A DNA stretch of 64,000 nt. It comes from Flammeovirga agarivorans. GTDB taxonomy: Bacteria; Bacteroidota; Bacteroidia; Cytophagales; Flammeovirgaceae. The stretch covers positions 1,040,197-1,104,196 of the forward strand of contig NZ_JABAIL010000002.1 of NCBI RefSeq assembly GCF_012641475.1, read 5' to 3'. Of the stretch, positions 28,571 to 37,100 are shown piece by piece. The notes under the pieces are model-generated. The model did no database searches, was not told where the DNA came from, and saw nothing but the letters and a program-made list of their open reading frames with translations. Every line of letters starts with the position of its first letter. The first letter of the stretch is position 1. The position numbers and the translations under genes were made by a program.

Positions 28571-30271
28571 TTAATCGACACTAGAACGAATTTCTTTAAT
28601 ATTCAATTGAAGTATTTTACTTCCTCTGAATTCATTTATTTCTAATCTGAAAGCAATATCAAAACTTCCTGAAGTAATGATTTCTAATTGATCGGCCTGA
28701 TTAAAAGCAATAGCATCGATGGCTTGATCTCCATCGTTTTGTATTAGTTTCATTTTCAGGTGTCTTTCCTTTAGTATCCTAGGTACTTCTGTTGATTTTA
28801 CTCCCTTAGCAACAAACAGAGGCATTGGGTTTTCATGCCCAAAAGGTTTCATCTTATCGATGATACTAGCAGTGGAAAGTGTAATATCTGTCAGTTCAAC
28901 TTCCAAATCGATATTTAATTCAGAAACAAATTCCTTTCCATTCAATTTTTTCTGTACTTCTTCATCAAATTTGTCGGAAAAGGCTGACAAATTTTCTTCT
29001 TTTAATGACAACCCTGCCGCTGAAGTGTGTCCGCCAAACTGAGAAAGTAAGTCACCACATGAATTTAAAACATCATGTAAATCAAATTTTCCGATCGCTC
29101 TTCCCGAACCTGTCACTTCTCCTCGTGATAAGGTAAGACATACTGTCGGTTTTCCAATTTTCTCAGCTACCTTAGAAGCAACAATGCCCAATACACCTTT
29201 ATGCCAATCTTCCTTGTACAAAACTAATCCTGACTTACTCTCTTCACTAGAAGCAATCTCTAGTGCTTCTTCTGTGATCTTTTGGTCATAATTTCTCCTT
29301 AACTGATTTAATCGATTCAGCTCATTGGCTAATTCATTAGCCTCTTTAGGATCTTCTGTTGCCAATAATTCTGCTGCAATTTGTGCATGAGCAATTCTAC
29401 CGGCTGCGTTAATCACTGGCCCAATACTATAGGCTAAATCAGTCAGTTGAACTGTAGCTTGATCCTTTTTTAATACTTGTAGTAAAGCAATAATTCCAGG
29501 TTTAGTACTTTTTTTCAAGTAAGAAATTCCCTGATGTGCTAATACTCGATTTTCTTCCACCATGGGTACAACATCACAAGCTGTACCTAAAGCAACAAGA
29601 TCTAAATGTTGCCACAATGGCGTTGGGTCAATTCCATGTTTCTGGCAAAATCCTTGAAGAAATTTAAATCCGACACCACAACCCGATAATCCTTTGAAAG
29701 GATAATCACAATCTGGTCTTTGAGGATTTAAAACTGCCGTAGCTTTAGGTATAGTATCTCCGAGTTGGTGGTGGTCACAAACAATAAAATCAATATTTCT
29801 ATGAATAGCATTATCAATTGCTTCATGGCTCATAATACCACAATCCAGAGAAATAATTAACTGACAGTTTGTTTTCGCTGCATACTCCACACCACGAACA
29901 GAAACACCATAACCTTCTGTATATTTATCTGGAACATAGAAATCTACATTATCATAAACTCCTCTAAAGAAATGCATAAAAAGAGCTACGGACGTAGTGC
30001 CATCGACATCATAATCGCCAAAGAATAAAATTCGTTCCCCCTTTTCTATGGCTAAGGTTAATCTCGCCACGGCCACATCCATATCTTTCATTAGAAAAGG
30101 ATCATGTAACTTCTCTAGAGTAGGTCGAAAATAATCTCTTGCTTGATGTAAAGATTTCACTCCCCTTTGTGCCAATAACTTGGTAATCAAGATGGGCACA
30201 TTAGGTTGCTTCATCAACTCTTTTATATATTTATCTTCTGGCTCTGCAGCCACGTTCCATTTTTTACTCAT
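28571..30271 (-). CDS. recJ: Single-stranded-DNA-specific exonuclease RecJ
   Basis: A 567-residue 5'-3' exonuclease for recombination and repair. Motifs: DYDVDGTTSVALF (DHH domain, Mn-binding), CDHHQLGD, and in the DHHA1 domain GSGRAIGKFDL and FGGHTSAAGLSL; the OB domain is at the C-terminus. I start at MSKKWN (30271), which lies one base after the stop of the DUF423 gene. The ATG five codons upstream would overlap that gene. The two are co-transcribed. Confidence 0.96.
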   Translation of the reverse strand: MSKKWNVAAEPEDKYIKELMKQPNVPILITKLLAQRGVKSLHQARDYFRPTLEKLHDPFLMKDMDVAVARLTLAIEKGERILFFGDYDVDGTTSVALFMHFFRGVYDNVDFYVPDKYTEGYGVSVRGVEYAAKTNCQLIISLDCGIMSHEAIDNAIHRNIDFIVCDHHQLGDTIPKATAVLNPQRPDCDYPFKGLSGCGVGFKFLQGFCQKHGIDPTPLWQHLDLVALGTACDVVPMVEENRVLAHQGISYLKKSTKPGIIALLQVLKKDQATVQLTDLAYSIGPVINAAGRIAHAQIAAELLATEDPKEANELANELNRLNQLRRNYDQKITEEALEIASSEESKSGLVLYKEDWHKGVLGIVASKVAEKIGKPTVCLTLSRGEVTGSGRAIGKFDLHDVLNSCGDLLSQFGGHTSAAGLSLKEENLSAFSDKFDEEVQKKLNGKEFVSELNIDLEVELTDITLSTASIIDKMKPFGHENPMPLFVAKGVKSTEVPRILKERHLKMKLIQNDGDQAIDAIAFNQADQLEIITSGSFDIAFRLEINEFRGSKILQLNIKEIRSSVD

Positions 30272-30272
30272 A

Positions 30273-30641
30273 TTATTTTTTTGCACCTAATGCCAATGCA
30301 ATCCATGCCGCAATAAAACCTACACCTCCAATTGGAGTAATCGCACCTAACCAATTAATGCCTGTGATAGATAGAATGTATAAACTCCCTGAGAAAATTA
30401 AGATACCAATCACCATAAATACAGCAGCCCATTTTAACCAGTTTTGTTCTATTTTATCAGCCAGTGCTCCCAAAAGTAAGAGTCCTAAACCGTGGTAAAA
30501 ATGATATTTCACACCTGTTTCAAAAGTTTCTAAACGACCATTGGCTTCGAGAACTCCTTTTAAACCATGTGCTCCAAATGCTCCAATCGCTACTGCTAAA
30601 GCACAAAAAATGCTACCTACGATAATGATATTTCTACTCAT
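30273..30641 (-). CDS. DUF423 family small membrane protein (YgdD-like)
   Basis: A 122-residue inner-membrane protein with four hydrophobic segments. The N-terminus IFCALAVAIGAFGAHGLKG and the centre YHFYHGLGLLLLGAL match the DUF423/YgdD family. Its function is not known. It is followed by recJ after one base and likely co-expressed. Confidence 0.9.
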   Translation of the reverse strand: MSRNIIIVGSIFCALAVAIGAFGAHGLKGVLEANGRLETFETGVKYHFYHGLGLLLLGALADKIEQNWLKWAAVFMVIGILIFSGSLYILSITGINWLGAITPIGGVGFIAAWIALALGAKK

Positions 30642-30729
30642 TTTGTTTGTTATTGCTGTCCTGAAAGAATTAATCTTTTTAGTTTACCATGCAAGATACA
30701 TAGGATTCAATATATTCTTCTTATGAAAC

Positions 30730-30766
30730 AAGAAAAACGACTTCCTCGAAAGAAAATCGTTTTTCA
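30730..30766 (-). terminator. Likely terminator of the nitronate monooxygenase-like gene
   Basis: A 9-bp stem (GAAAAACGA with TCGTTTTTC) with a 16-nt loop lies 40 bp after the stop. On the minus strand the descending arm ends in a T-run. Confidence 0.6.
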
Positions 30767-30805
30767 AAAATGTTATTCATATCTTATTTCTAGTAAAGTT
30801 ACTTC

Positions 30806-31789
30806 CTATGCTTGATTTTTCACACCTACAGAAGCAAATTCTTCTACCATTTGATCAACAACTTCTTTTACTGGTCGAATTGAATTTACATATTCAATAG
30901 AAGGACCAGCACACCAAACCGATTTATAAGTCGCTCCAAAGGCTGCTTTTTCAAGCATTTTCATTCCTTTATAGAAAGTCAACATCTTAGCGAACTTCTT
31001 GAGAGTCTTATTTTTATTAAGAATTGATTCAAGCCAATTTTGCTTTGTACCAATCTCTTTCATGTATGGAGTATTGATTACAGTACATGGCGTACCCGAT
31101 AACTTTGTCGTCATCACAATATCTTTACTACCATAATCGACACATGCCTGTTTGTAATCTTGTGATACACCCGCTTCGGTTGTTGCAATAAATGGGCTTC
31201 CCATAGAAATACCTACAGCTCCCAAATCCAACTTTTCTTTCCATTGGAATCCATTTCCAACCCCTCCAGCAGATATCACTGGTATGTTACAGGCGTTTAC
31301 CAAAGCAGGTACAAGTTCTGCCGCTTTTGTTGGCCCCGCATGTCCACCTGCTTCTTTATTTACCGCAATGACAGCATCTGCACCAAGTTCTTCTACTTTT
31401 TTAGCATAATGTATATCTACTACATCACAAAATACTTTGATTCCTGCAGGCTTACACTTTTCAATAATTTTTCTTGGAGATCCTAAAGAAGTGATGATGT
31501 AATCTACCTTCAATTCAACACAAGTGTCCAATTGTTCTTTCAGTCTCACATTCGATTTGTTAGCAATAAGGTTAATCCCTATTGGACCGTCTGCTGCTGA
31601 CCTAATTTGTTGAATAGCTGCTCTAAATTCCTTATCTGTTCTATAGTTTAAGGCTGGAACTGTACCTGTTATTCCGCTATTGATCGCAGCAATTAGCATA
31701 TCAGCATTGGATACAAGAAACATTGGAGCCATTATGATAGGATACTTAATCCCTAACATCTCGGTTAGTGGTGTGGAAATTTTTTCCAT
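30806..31789 (-). CDS. NAD(P)H-dependent flavin oxidoreductase, nitronate monooxygenase-like
   Basis: A 327-residue FMN-dependent TIM-barrel oxidoreductase of the nitronate monooxygenase/enoyl reductase II family. The start PLTEMLGIKYPIIMAPMF is typical. FMN-binding motifs: KEAGGHAGP and VISAGGVGNG. Later residues (MKEIGTKQNWLES) agree with the family. Substrate is unknown; in Bacteroidota such proteins often detoxify nitronates. A perfect 26-bp palindrome lies 32 bp before the start codon and probably binds a repressor of this gene. Confidence 0.85.
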   Translation of the reverse strand: MEKISTPLTEMLGIKYPIIMAPMFLVSNADMLIAAINSGITGTVPALNYRTDKEFRAAIQQIRSAADGPIGINLIANKSNVRLKEQLDTCVELKVDYIITSLGSPRKIIEKCKPAGIKVFCDVVDIHYAKKVEELGADAVIAVNKEAGGHAGPTKAAELVPALVNACNIPVISAGGVGNGFQWKEKLDLGAVGISMGSPFIATTEAGVSQDYKQACVDYGSKDIVMTTKLSGTPCTVINTPYMKEIGTKQNWLESILNKNKTLKKFAKMLTFYKGMKMLEKAAFGATYKSVWCAGPSIEYVNSIRPVKEVVDQMVEEFASVGVKNQA

Positions 31790-31820
31790 AGTGTTGTTGT
31801 GTAATTGGTAAGTTAATCAA

Positions 31821-31846
31821 AAAATAGTATGCATGCATACTATTTT
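31821..31846. promoter_or_regulatory. Perfect 26-bp palindrome, probable operator of the flavin oxidoreductase gene
   Basis: AAAATAGTATGCA followed by its exact reverse complement, with no loop. Such loop-free symmetry suggests a dimeric protein-binding site rather than an RNA hairpin. It lies between the flavoprotein start (31789) and the 3' end of the gene at 31938, where the promoter is expected. Confidence 0.65.
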
Positions 31847-31937
31847 ATTTTCTACAAGATCAACAATTTTTAGAAAAAATAAAAACGGTATTATGAATAA
31901 ATAGAACTGAATCTTATTGATTTTCAATGGTTCTTAT

Positions 31938-32657
31938 TTACCATGAACCTTGCCTTTCATAAATAGATAGAGATACGTGGAGGTGGTCACCTGTACCCCC
32001 ATGGCGGACCGCATTAAACCCTAAAGACTTAAAATACAACTGTGCCATCCATACCATCCAAAACGGTCTATTTTTAGTTCTTAAATCCATAGCATGTACA
32101 TAACCAGTATTTTGTTTGTAATGTAGCGATCTGCCTTTTTTCTGTAATCTCATAGAAGTATAATCATCAGGAGTTCGAGACAGATCTGTTATCAACATCC
32201 CTTTATCAAGAAACAGGAAAGTTCTTACACTAATTTTAAGGTAAGGGTGCAATTGTGTATATTCTGCTCTTATCTTTTCATTTTTTGCATTATTACCTGT
32301 GAATGAAAACAAAGCAAAAACAACATAGGATAAGACTATTAATGCTACAGAGATTGCTGACCATTTTAAATGAGAGAACCTTATTTTTTTAATATTCACT
32401 ATCATCAAAGAGATGATCGAAAAATAGGCCCAAATACATAATGCTGACATTGTAATCCCTCCCATTAAGCCAATCCAAGTATTTATATTGTACTCATGAT
32501 ATAAGTAAATAGCACCTCGTATCAAAAATAAAAAAGGCAATGAAAGGCTAAACATGATAAAGATAATCTGAACAGTAAATTTAGTCAGTTCCCATTTCCA
32601 GCTCCATTTTTTAGATGATTGTGATTCAGTAACATATTGATTAGTATAGTTTCTCAT
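31938..32657 (-). CDS. Membrane protein with a C-terminal hedgehog/M15-like (LAS) peptidase signature
   Basis: A 239-residue protein. The first 125 residues hold three or four hydrophobic segments. The C-terminal part (about 145-239) reads like a LAS-fold metallopeptidase: LITDLSRTPDDY, then GRSLHY, MDLRTKNRPFW and GDHLHVSL. In hedgehog and M15 peptidases, the Zn ligands lie in SLHY(His), the following AxD (Asp) and HxH (His), in that order and with similar surroundings. The ordinary HxxGxAxD spacing is altered by an eight-residue insertion (KQNTGYVH). Cell-wall or peptide cleavage is therefore an inference. It is a single gene with no close partner. Confidence 0.55.
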   Translation of the reverse strand: MRNYTNQYVTESQSSKKWSWKWELTKFTVQIIFIMFSLSLPFLFLIRGAIYLYHEYNINTWIGLMGGITMSALCIWAYFSIISLMIVNIKKIRFSHLKWSAISVALIVLSYVVFALFSFTGNNAKNEKIRAEYTQLHPYLKISVRTFLFLDKGMLITDLSRTPDDYTSMRLQKKGRSLHYKQNTGYVHAMDLRTKNRPFWMVWMAQLYFKSLGFNAVRHGGTGDHLHVSLSIYERQGSW

Positions 32658-32925
32658 TATTTAATGGTAAAAGTTGATTTTTGAGTAATGTCTATTGTGT
32701 TTTACGAAAAATTCTTCTTTTCGATTACATATATTTTATAAATTTCTAATATTATTCCTCTTCAAAATTAAAATTATATCAAATAATGACCACACTCTTC
32801 GTAATCAATCACTTTAGGTATTAAATTTAAATGTCTACAACGAGGATATTTATTATTTTGATGATAATAAATGAACTTTTAATAATCTATCAACACAAAT
32901 AGATAAAACCCTTAAATATTATACT

Positions 32926-35900
32926 GTGAAACAAAAAAGCAGCATTGGAAAGAAACTGGCAAAATGGTTCGGTTTTACTCTTTTAGGCGTTTTCGCGATA
33001 CTCATTATTGGCGTCATTTTATTTTATGCTAATAGAGCTACCATTAAGGCAAAAGTTATTGAAGCCGTCAATCAAGAACAAAATGGTGATTTACAAATAG
33101 GGCAAATTGGTATTGCTCCGTTTGAGGATTTCCCCAATTTCACTCTCCAGTTAGATAGTATTGTCTATCATGAAAAGAAAGCAGCGATAAGAACAGAAGC
33201 TGAAGAAGGGAGACCTATTGCAGCATTAAATAAGTTCTTTGTCTCTATTGATGTCGTTGCCTTGATTGAAGGCGATGTAAAAATCGGAGCGATCAAACTA
33301 CATGATGGCGAATTGAACTTACTTTCTTATAAAGACAGTACCTTCAACTTAACAAATGCATTAGGTATTGATCTTACAGACACAACACAAGTTGAAGAGC
33401 CTGCGGATACTACAACAGCGGCTCCTCCAGCTTTTGCGGTTCAATTGGATAAGTTCTCCCTTAAGAATATCAAAGTGATTGCTTACAATGGACTGACTGA
33501 AAAAGGTATTGGAATGCAGGTCAATAAGATCAAAACTTCATTGACGTATAATGAGAATATTATTTCAAATACTTTAAATGTCAATGTTGAATTACTTGGT
33601 ATCAAAGACAAAGAAAAATTGATGTGGCGTAATAAACACTTAGAAATGAAAACAAATCTAAGTTTTGACCGCCTTCAAAAGATCATCAATATCCAAAAAT
33701 GCCATATGGCTATTGAAGGAGCTGAGTTTGATCTTGATGGTACAGTAGATATCCCTAATGATCTCGATCTTGATATTAATGTAAAAGCATCCCAAAAAGA
33801 CCTGAACATCGTTAACCTATTGGCTAATGGTAAAATGGATGTTGAAAAAATTAAAGAAAGCTACTCGAGTACTTTGGGTGGTTTAGAATTCGATGCTAAG
33901 ATTACAGGTAAATCTAAAGCTACTTTACCAAAAGTTGTGGCCAACGTTCGTCTAGATAAATTTACGCTTCAGAGTTTAAAAACACCGTATGGGGTAAAAG
34001 ATTTTAGTTTTACTGCCTCATTGAATACTGGAGATTCAACAGATTTATCTCAACTGCAATTCCATTTAGATAAGTTTAACCTAGAAACAACGAATGGATA
34101 CACTAGAGGAAGCTTGGATGTTACCAATGGTATCAAACAGCCACACATCGAATTAGATTGGGATGCTAATCTTTCTCTTGAAAGCTTCGACGACCTATTA
34201 ACAGATATTCCTTTTGATAGTCTTGGTGGTAAAATCACTTTCAATGCGAAAGTAAAGTATGATATTGATGTAGAGAAAAAGCAATTCTTACAAACGGGAA
34301 AAAATTCGCAAAAAATATATCTGAAAATTGATGATGTCTATGTTAGACACGTACCAACAGGTTTAGTACCTAAAAATATCAACGGTATTTTCTATATCTG
34401 GGAAAACCACTTAGGTATTAAAGATTTATCCGCAAATATGGCGGGAAGTGATTTTAAATTCAACGGTAATATCGATAACCTGATTTTCTATGCATTAGGA
34501 ATGGATACTGATATTAAAGCTGATGTAAAATTACAGTCGAAGCACTTCTTAGTAAAAGAACTTTTGATGTATCAAGATACTGCTGCAGCCGCATTAGCCG
34601 ACAACTTACATGATATTGATATCGATTTTACATTAGAAACGAACAGTAAGAGTTTAAAAAATTATAAGATCGTACCTTATGGTAAATTAACGATCAATAA
34701 TCTTCAAACATCCTTCGACAAGTTCCAGCCCATACATAATGTTTCTGGTTTAATGGGTATTACTCCAAAAGCACTTGGTATCGATCACTTAAAAGGAAAC
34801 ATAGGTAAATCAGATTTCTATTTTAGAGGTGGTTTTGATAACTATGATGGAGTAATTTACAAGGATTCAACAATTCAAATTCATGCGGGATTTGACATTC
34901 GTTCAAGCTCTATGCGAGTAGTTGATTTCTTTACATACGGAGATTCTCTATTGGTGCCAAAGACATTTAAGGATGAAAAAATGAATAACTTCCAAATTCA
35001 AGGAGGTATTGATATTATCAACCAAGAATTGTTTTCTGGTAAAAAAGTACCTGATTTTAAAATTTGGATGAAAGGTTTGAAATGGCGTTTAAGTATCACT
35101 CCACTTCTATTTAGAGATTTTAAATTTGAATTGGTGAAGAAAGGGGATAATATTATGCTGAATGACTTTACAGGTAAAGTTGGCCAAAGTGATATGACAT
35201 TCAATGCTCAATTATACAACGTTTCTGATAGCACAAGAAAAGACTTTAGTGGTAAGTTCCAGGTTGATGCCAAAATGCTAAACTTTAACGAGCTACTAAA
35301 ACTGACACTACCTGAAGAAACCTATGCCGAGTCATCTTCCTCTCGTTCTACTGAAATACAAGAAGAAGAACCTGTTGACATTTTTGCGATCAAGTATCCT
35401 GATCTAGAATTAGATGTAAAAGTAAATCAGATGCTGTTAATGGATATGCACATTAAAAACTTTGATGGAAAAGTATCTACTTCGAGAGATCAGACCGTTA
35501 AACTAGATGGTATTTCAGTACAGTTAGGTGATATCGGTAACATGAAAATGTCCGGCCTAGCAAATATGAAGGATCCTAAAAATGTAACCCTTGATGGTGA
35601 TGCCGTTCTTAAAAATGTCGATTTATCTAAAATTGATTTTGAAGTAGAGTACGAAGGTGAAAAGATCAATGTCTCTAAAAACTTTGATGGCATCTTAAAT
35701 AGTACCATGAAGGCCAATGCTCGCTTAAATGATGATCTGACTATAGATATAGCTCATACTACAGCAGATATTAATATGACTTTAGAAGATGGACGTATTG
35801 TTAACTTTGGTCCATTAGAAGCAATGGCTCGTTACTTTGGGAATAAAGATATGAGTAATATCCGTTTCGATAAGGTAGAAAATAACTTCACTGTTAAAGA

Positions 35901-36204
35901 TGGTGTTTTCTATATTCCAAGAATGGATATCGCCTCTACCATAGGACAAATTTATCTTACGGGCGAGCAACACTTGGATATGAACATGAAGTATATGGTA
36001 GAGGTACCATTTAAACTTGTTCGATCAGTGGCTTGGAATACACTGACAGGAGGTAAGAAAAAGAAAGATGATGAAGAAGACGAAATCCAAAAAGATGAAG
36101 GAGGTAAGTACGTTGCTGTCCGTATCGAAGGAAATATCGACGACTACAGCATTAAACTTGGTAAAGGAAAAGACAAGAAGAAAAAAGACAAAAAAAGTAA
36201 ATAA
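32926..36204 (+). CDS. AsmA family protein (large periplasmic, single N-terminal anchor)
   Basis: A 1092-residue AsmA/TamB-like protein with one N-terminal membrane helix (FGFTLLGVFAILIIGVILFY, about 14-35), then a long beta-rich periplasmic domain. AsmA-type features include the FEDFPNFTLQLDSI region after the anchor and the C-terminal NFTVKDGVFYIPRMDIASTIGQIYLTGEQHLDM. The tail is lysine-rich (KGKDKKKKDKK). The start is GTG at 32926. AsmA-like proteins are implicated in lipid transport or outer-membrane assembly; the specific role here is inferred only. A bidirectional terminator follows. Confidence 0.85.
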   Translation: MKQKSSIGKKLAKWFGFTLLGVFAILIIGVILFYANRATIKAKVIEAVNQEQNGDLQIGQIGIAPFEDFPNFTLQLDSIVYHEKKAAIRTEAEEGRPIAALNKFFVSIDVVALIEGDVKIGAIKLHDGELNLLSYKDSTFNLTNALGIDLTDTTQVEEPADTTTAAPPAFAVQLDKFSLKNIKVIAYNGLTEKGIGMQVNKIKTSLTYNENIISNTLNVNVELLGIKDKEKLMWRNKHLEMKTNLSFDRLQKIINIQKCHMAIEGAEFDLDGTVDIPNDLDLDINVKASQKDLNIVNLLANGKMDVEKIKESYSSTLGGLEFDAKITGKSKATLPKVVANVRLDKFTLQSLKTPYGVKDFSFTASLNTGDSTDLSQLQFHLDKFNLETTNGYTRGSLDVTNGIKQPHIELDWDANLSLESFDDLLTDIPFDSLGGKITFNAKVKYDIDVEKKQFLQTGKNSQKIYLKIDDVYVRHVPTGLVPKNINGIFYIWENHLGIKDLSANMAGSDFKFNGNIDNLIFYALGMDTDIKADVKLQSKHFLVKELLMYQDTAAAALADNLHDIDIDFTLETNSKSLKNYKIVPYGKLTINNLQTSFDKFQPIHNVSGLMGITPKALGIDHLKGNIGKSDFYFRGGFDNYDGVIYKDSTIQIHAGFDIRSSSMRVVDFFTYGDSLLVPKTFKDEKMNNFQIQGGIDIINQELFSGKKVPDFKIWMKGLKWRLSITPLLFRDFKFELVKKGDNIMLNDFTGKVGQSDMTFNAQLYNVSDSTRKDFSGKFQVDAKMLNFNELLKLTLPEETYAESSSSRSTEIQEEEPVDIFAIKYPDLELDVKVNQMLLMDMHIKNFDGKVSTSRDQTVKLDGISVQLGDIGNMKMSGLANMKDPKNVTLDGDAVLKNVDLSKIDFEVEYEGEKINVSKNFDGILNSTMKANARLNDDLTIDIAHTTADINMTLEDGRIVNFGPLEAMARYFGNKDMSNIRFDKVENNFTVKDGVFYIPRMDIASTIGQIYLTGEQHLDMNMKYMVEVPFKLVRSVAWNTLTGGKKKKDDEEDEIQKDEGGKYVAVRIEGNIDDYSIKLGKGKDKKKKDKKSK

Positions 36205-36221
36205 GCTTTAGTCTGTAATAA

Positions 36222-36265
36222 AATAAAGTCCACCTATGTTTCATTGTACATAGGTGGACTTTTTT
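36222..36265. terminator. Bidirectional terminator between the AsmA-like and GNAT genes
   Basis: A 14-bp stem (AAAGTCCACCTATG with CATAGGTGGACTTT) with a short loop and A/T tails on both sides, between convergent genes. Confidence 0.9.
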
Positions 36266-36761
36266 ATACTTCCCATTTATATAGATTGACCTTAAGATCC
36301 TCTTCCATATAATAGTCAAACCAAGTAAGACCTAGCTTATTGGCAAGCTTTACAGAAGGTAAATTCCCTTCTTCAATGACAGCATATATTGGAGATACTT
36401 TTTTGATGTTAGCTCCATAATCAAATATCAATTTTGATGCCTCATAGGCTAAACCTTTCCCGCCAAAACGTGGGCTGAAAATCCAACCAATTTGCATCTT
36501 CTCAGGAGTTCTTGGTATTGGATTTAAATTGACAATTCCCATTAATTCTTTAGTTTTTGGATCTCGAACAGTCCAGAAATACCCCACATCAGTTTCTATC
36601 TCTTTTATTTTAGATTGAAGTGTTTTCTTTCTTTCCTCATCTGATAAATCAATCATTGGAAAGATGAAATCCATAACATGAGGTTCTTTAAATAATACTA
36701 TCAGTTCATCTAAATCGACTTCGGTTAGTAATGAAAGCTTTACTCGGTCTGTTTGCATCAT
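36264..36761 (-). CDS. GNAT family N-acetyltransferase (RimJ/RimL-like)
   Basis: A 165-residue acetyl-CoA-dependent acyltransferase with RimJ/RimL-type layout: RVKLSLLTEVDLDEL at the start, FWTVRDPKTKELMGIVNL, the motif A region QIGWIFSPRFGGKGLAYEA, and AVIEEGNLPSVKLANKLGLT. Substrate is unknown. I keep the ATG at 36761, since the next methionine is the second codon. The sequence immediately upstream contains a recurring CAATCGTTC site. Confidence 0.85.
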   Translation of the reverse strand: MMQTDRVKLSLLTEVDLDELIVLFKEPHVMDFIFPMIDLSDEERKKTLQSKIKEIETDVGYFWTVRDPKTKELMGIVNLNPIPRTPEKMQIGWIFSPRFGGKGLAYEASKLIFDYGANIKKVSPIYAVIEEGNLPSVKLANKLGLTWFDYYMEEDLKVNLYKWEV

Positions 36762-36795
36762 TTAGGTAATTAATGTTAAAAGTATTAATTCAATT

Positions 36796-36810
36796 GAACA
36801 ATCGTTCGAC
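36796..36810 (+). promoter_or_regulatory. Recurring motif copy 2 (CAATCGTTC)
   Basis: GAACAATCGTTCGAC, 35 bp upstream of the minus-strand GNAT start and 60 bp upstream of the small plus-strand gene at 36870. The flanks here form GAAC-AATC-GTTC, a short inverted repeat. Confidence 0.4.
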
Positions 36811-36869
36811 TAACAACGTAAAAAACAATACACTATAATACTATACTATTTATATAATTAATAATAATC

Positions 36870-36989
36870 ATGAAATCTATATTTTCTAATTGTATTAAAA
36901 TTGCTTCATTATCATGTAAGGCCATTGTCATCTCCTTTGATATTATGTCCCATCATCAAAAAAGAATTCAATCACAACAAAATAAATAA
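36870..36989 (+). CDS. Short gene for a 39-residue peptide of unknown function
   Basis: ATG to TAA encodes MKSIFSNCIKIASLSCKAI followed by VISFDIMSHHQKRIQSQQNK. The front half is amphipathic and moderately hydrophobic with two cysteines (8 and 16); the tail is basic and polar. A terminator (36996-37031) follows the stop by 6 bp, so the stretch forms a compact transcription unit of its own. No family is recognised. It could alternatively be a leader for the downstream barrel gene. Evidence is the ORF plus terminator; there is no conservation data. Confidence 0.4.
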   Translation: MKSIFSNCIKIASLSCKAIVISFDIMSHHQKRIQSQQNK

Positions 36990-36995
36990 ACACAT

Positions 36996-37031
36996 TTAAT
37001 GCCTTTTCTAAATCACGAAAAGGCATTTTTT
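36996..37031 (+). terminator. Terminator after the 39-residue peptide gene
   Basis: A 10-bp stem (AATGCCTTTT with AAAAGGCATT) with a 10-nt loop and a T-run on the plus strand. Confidence 0.8.
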
Positions 37032-37100
37032 ATCTCTAATAGTTGATTATCTTTATACTTCCTCTTTATCATTCATTTTGCCTAATTGTTTTACTTCAAT

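Noticed and set aside
37086..37100. TTG start five codons upstream of the surface-antigen barrel
   Set aside because: The ATG at 37101 begins a clean signal peptide, so the TTG start adds nothing.
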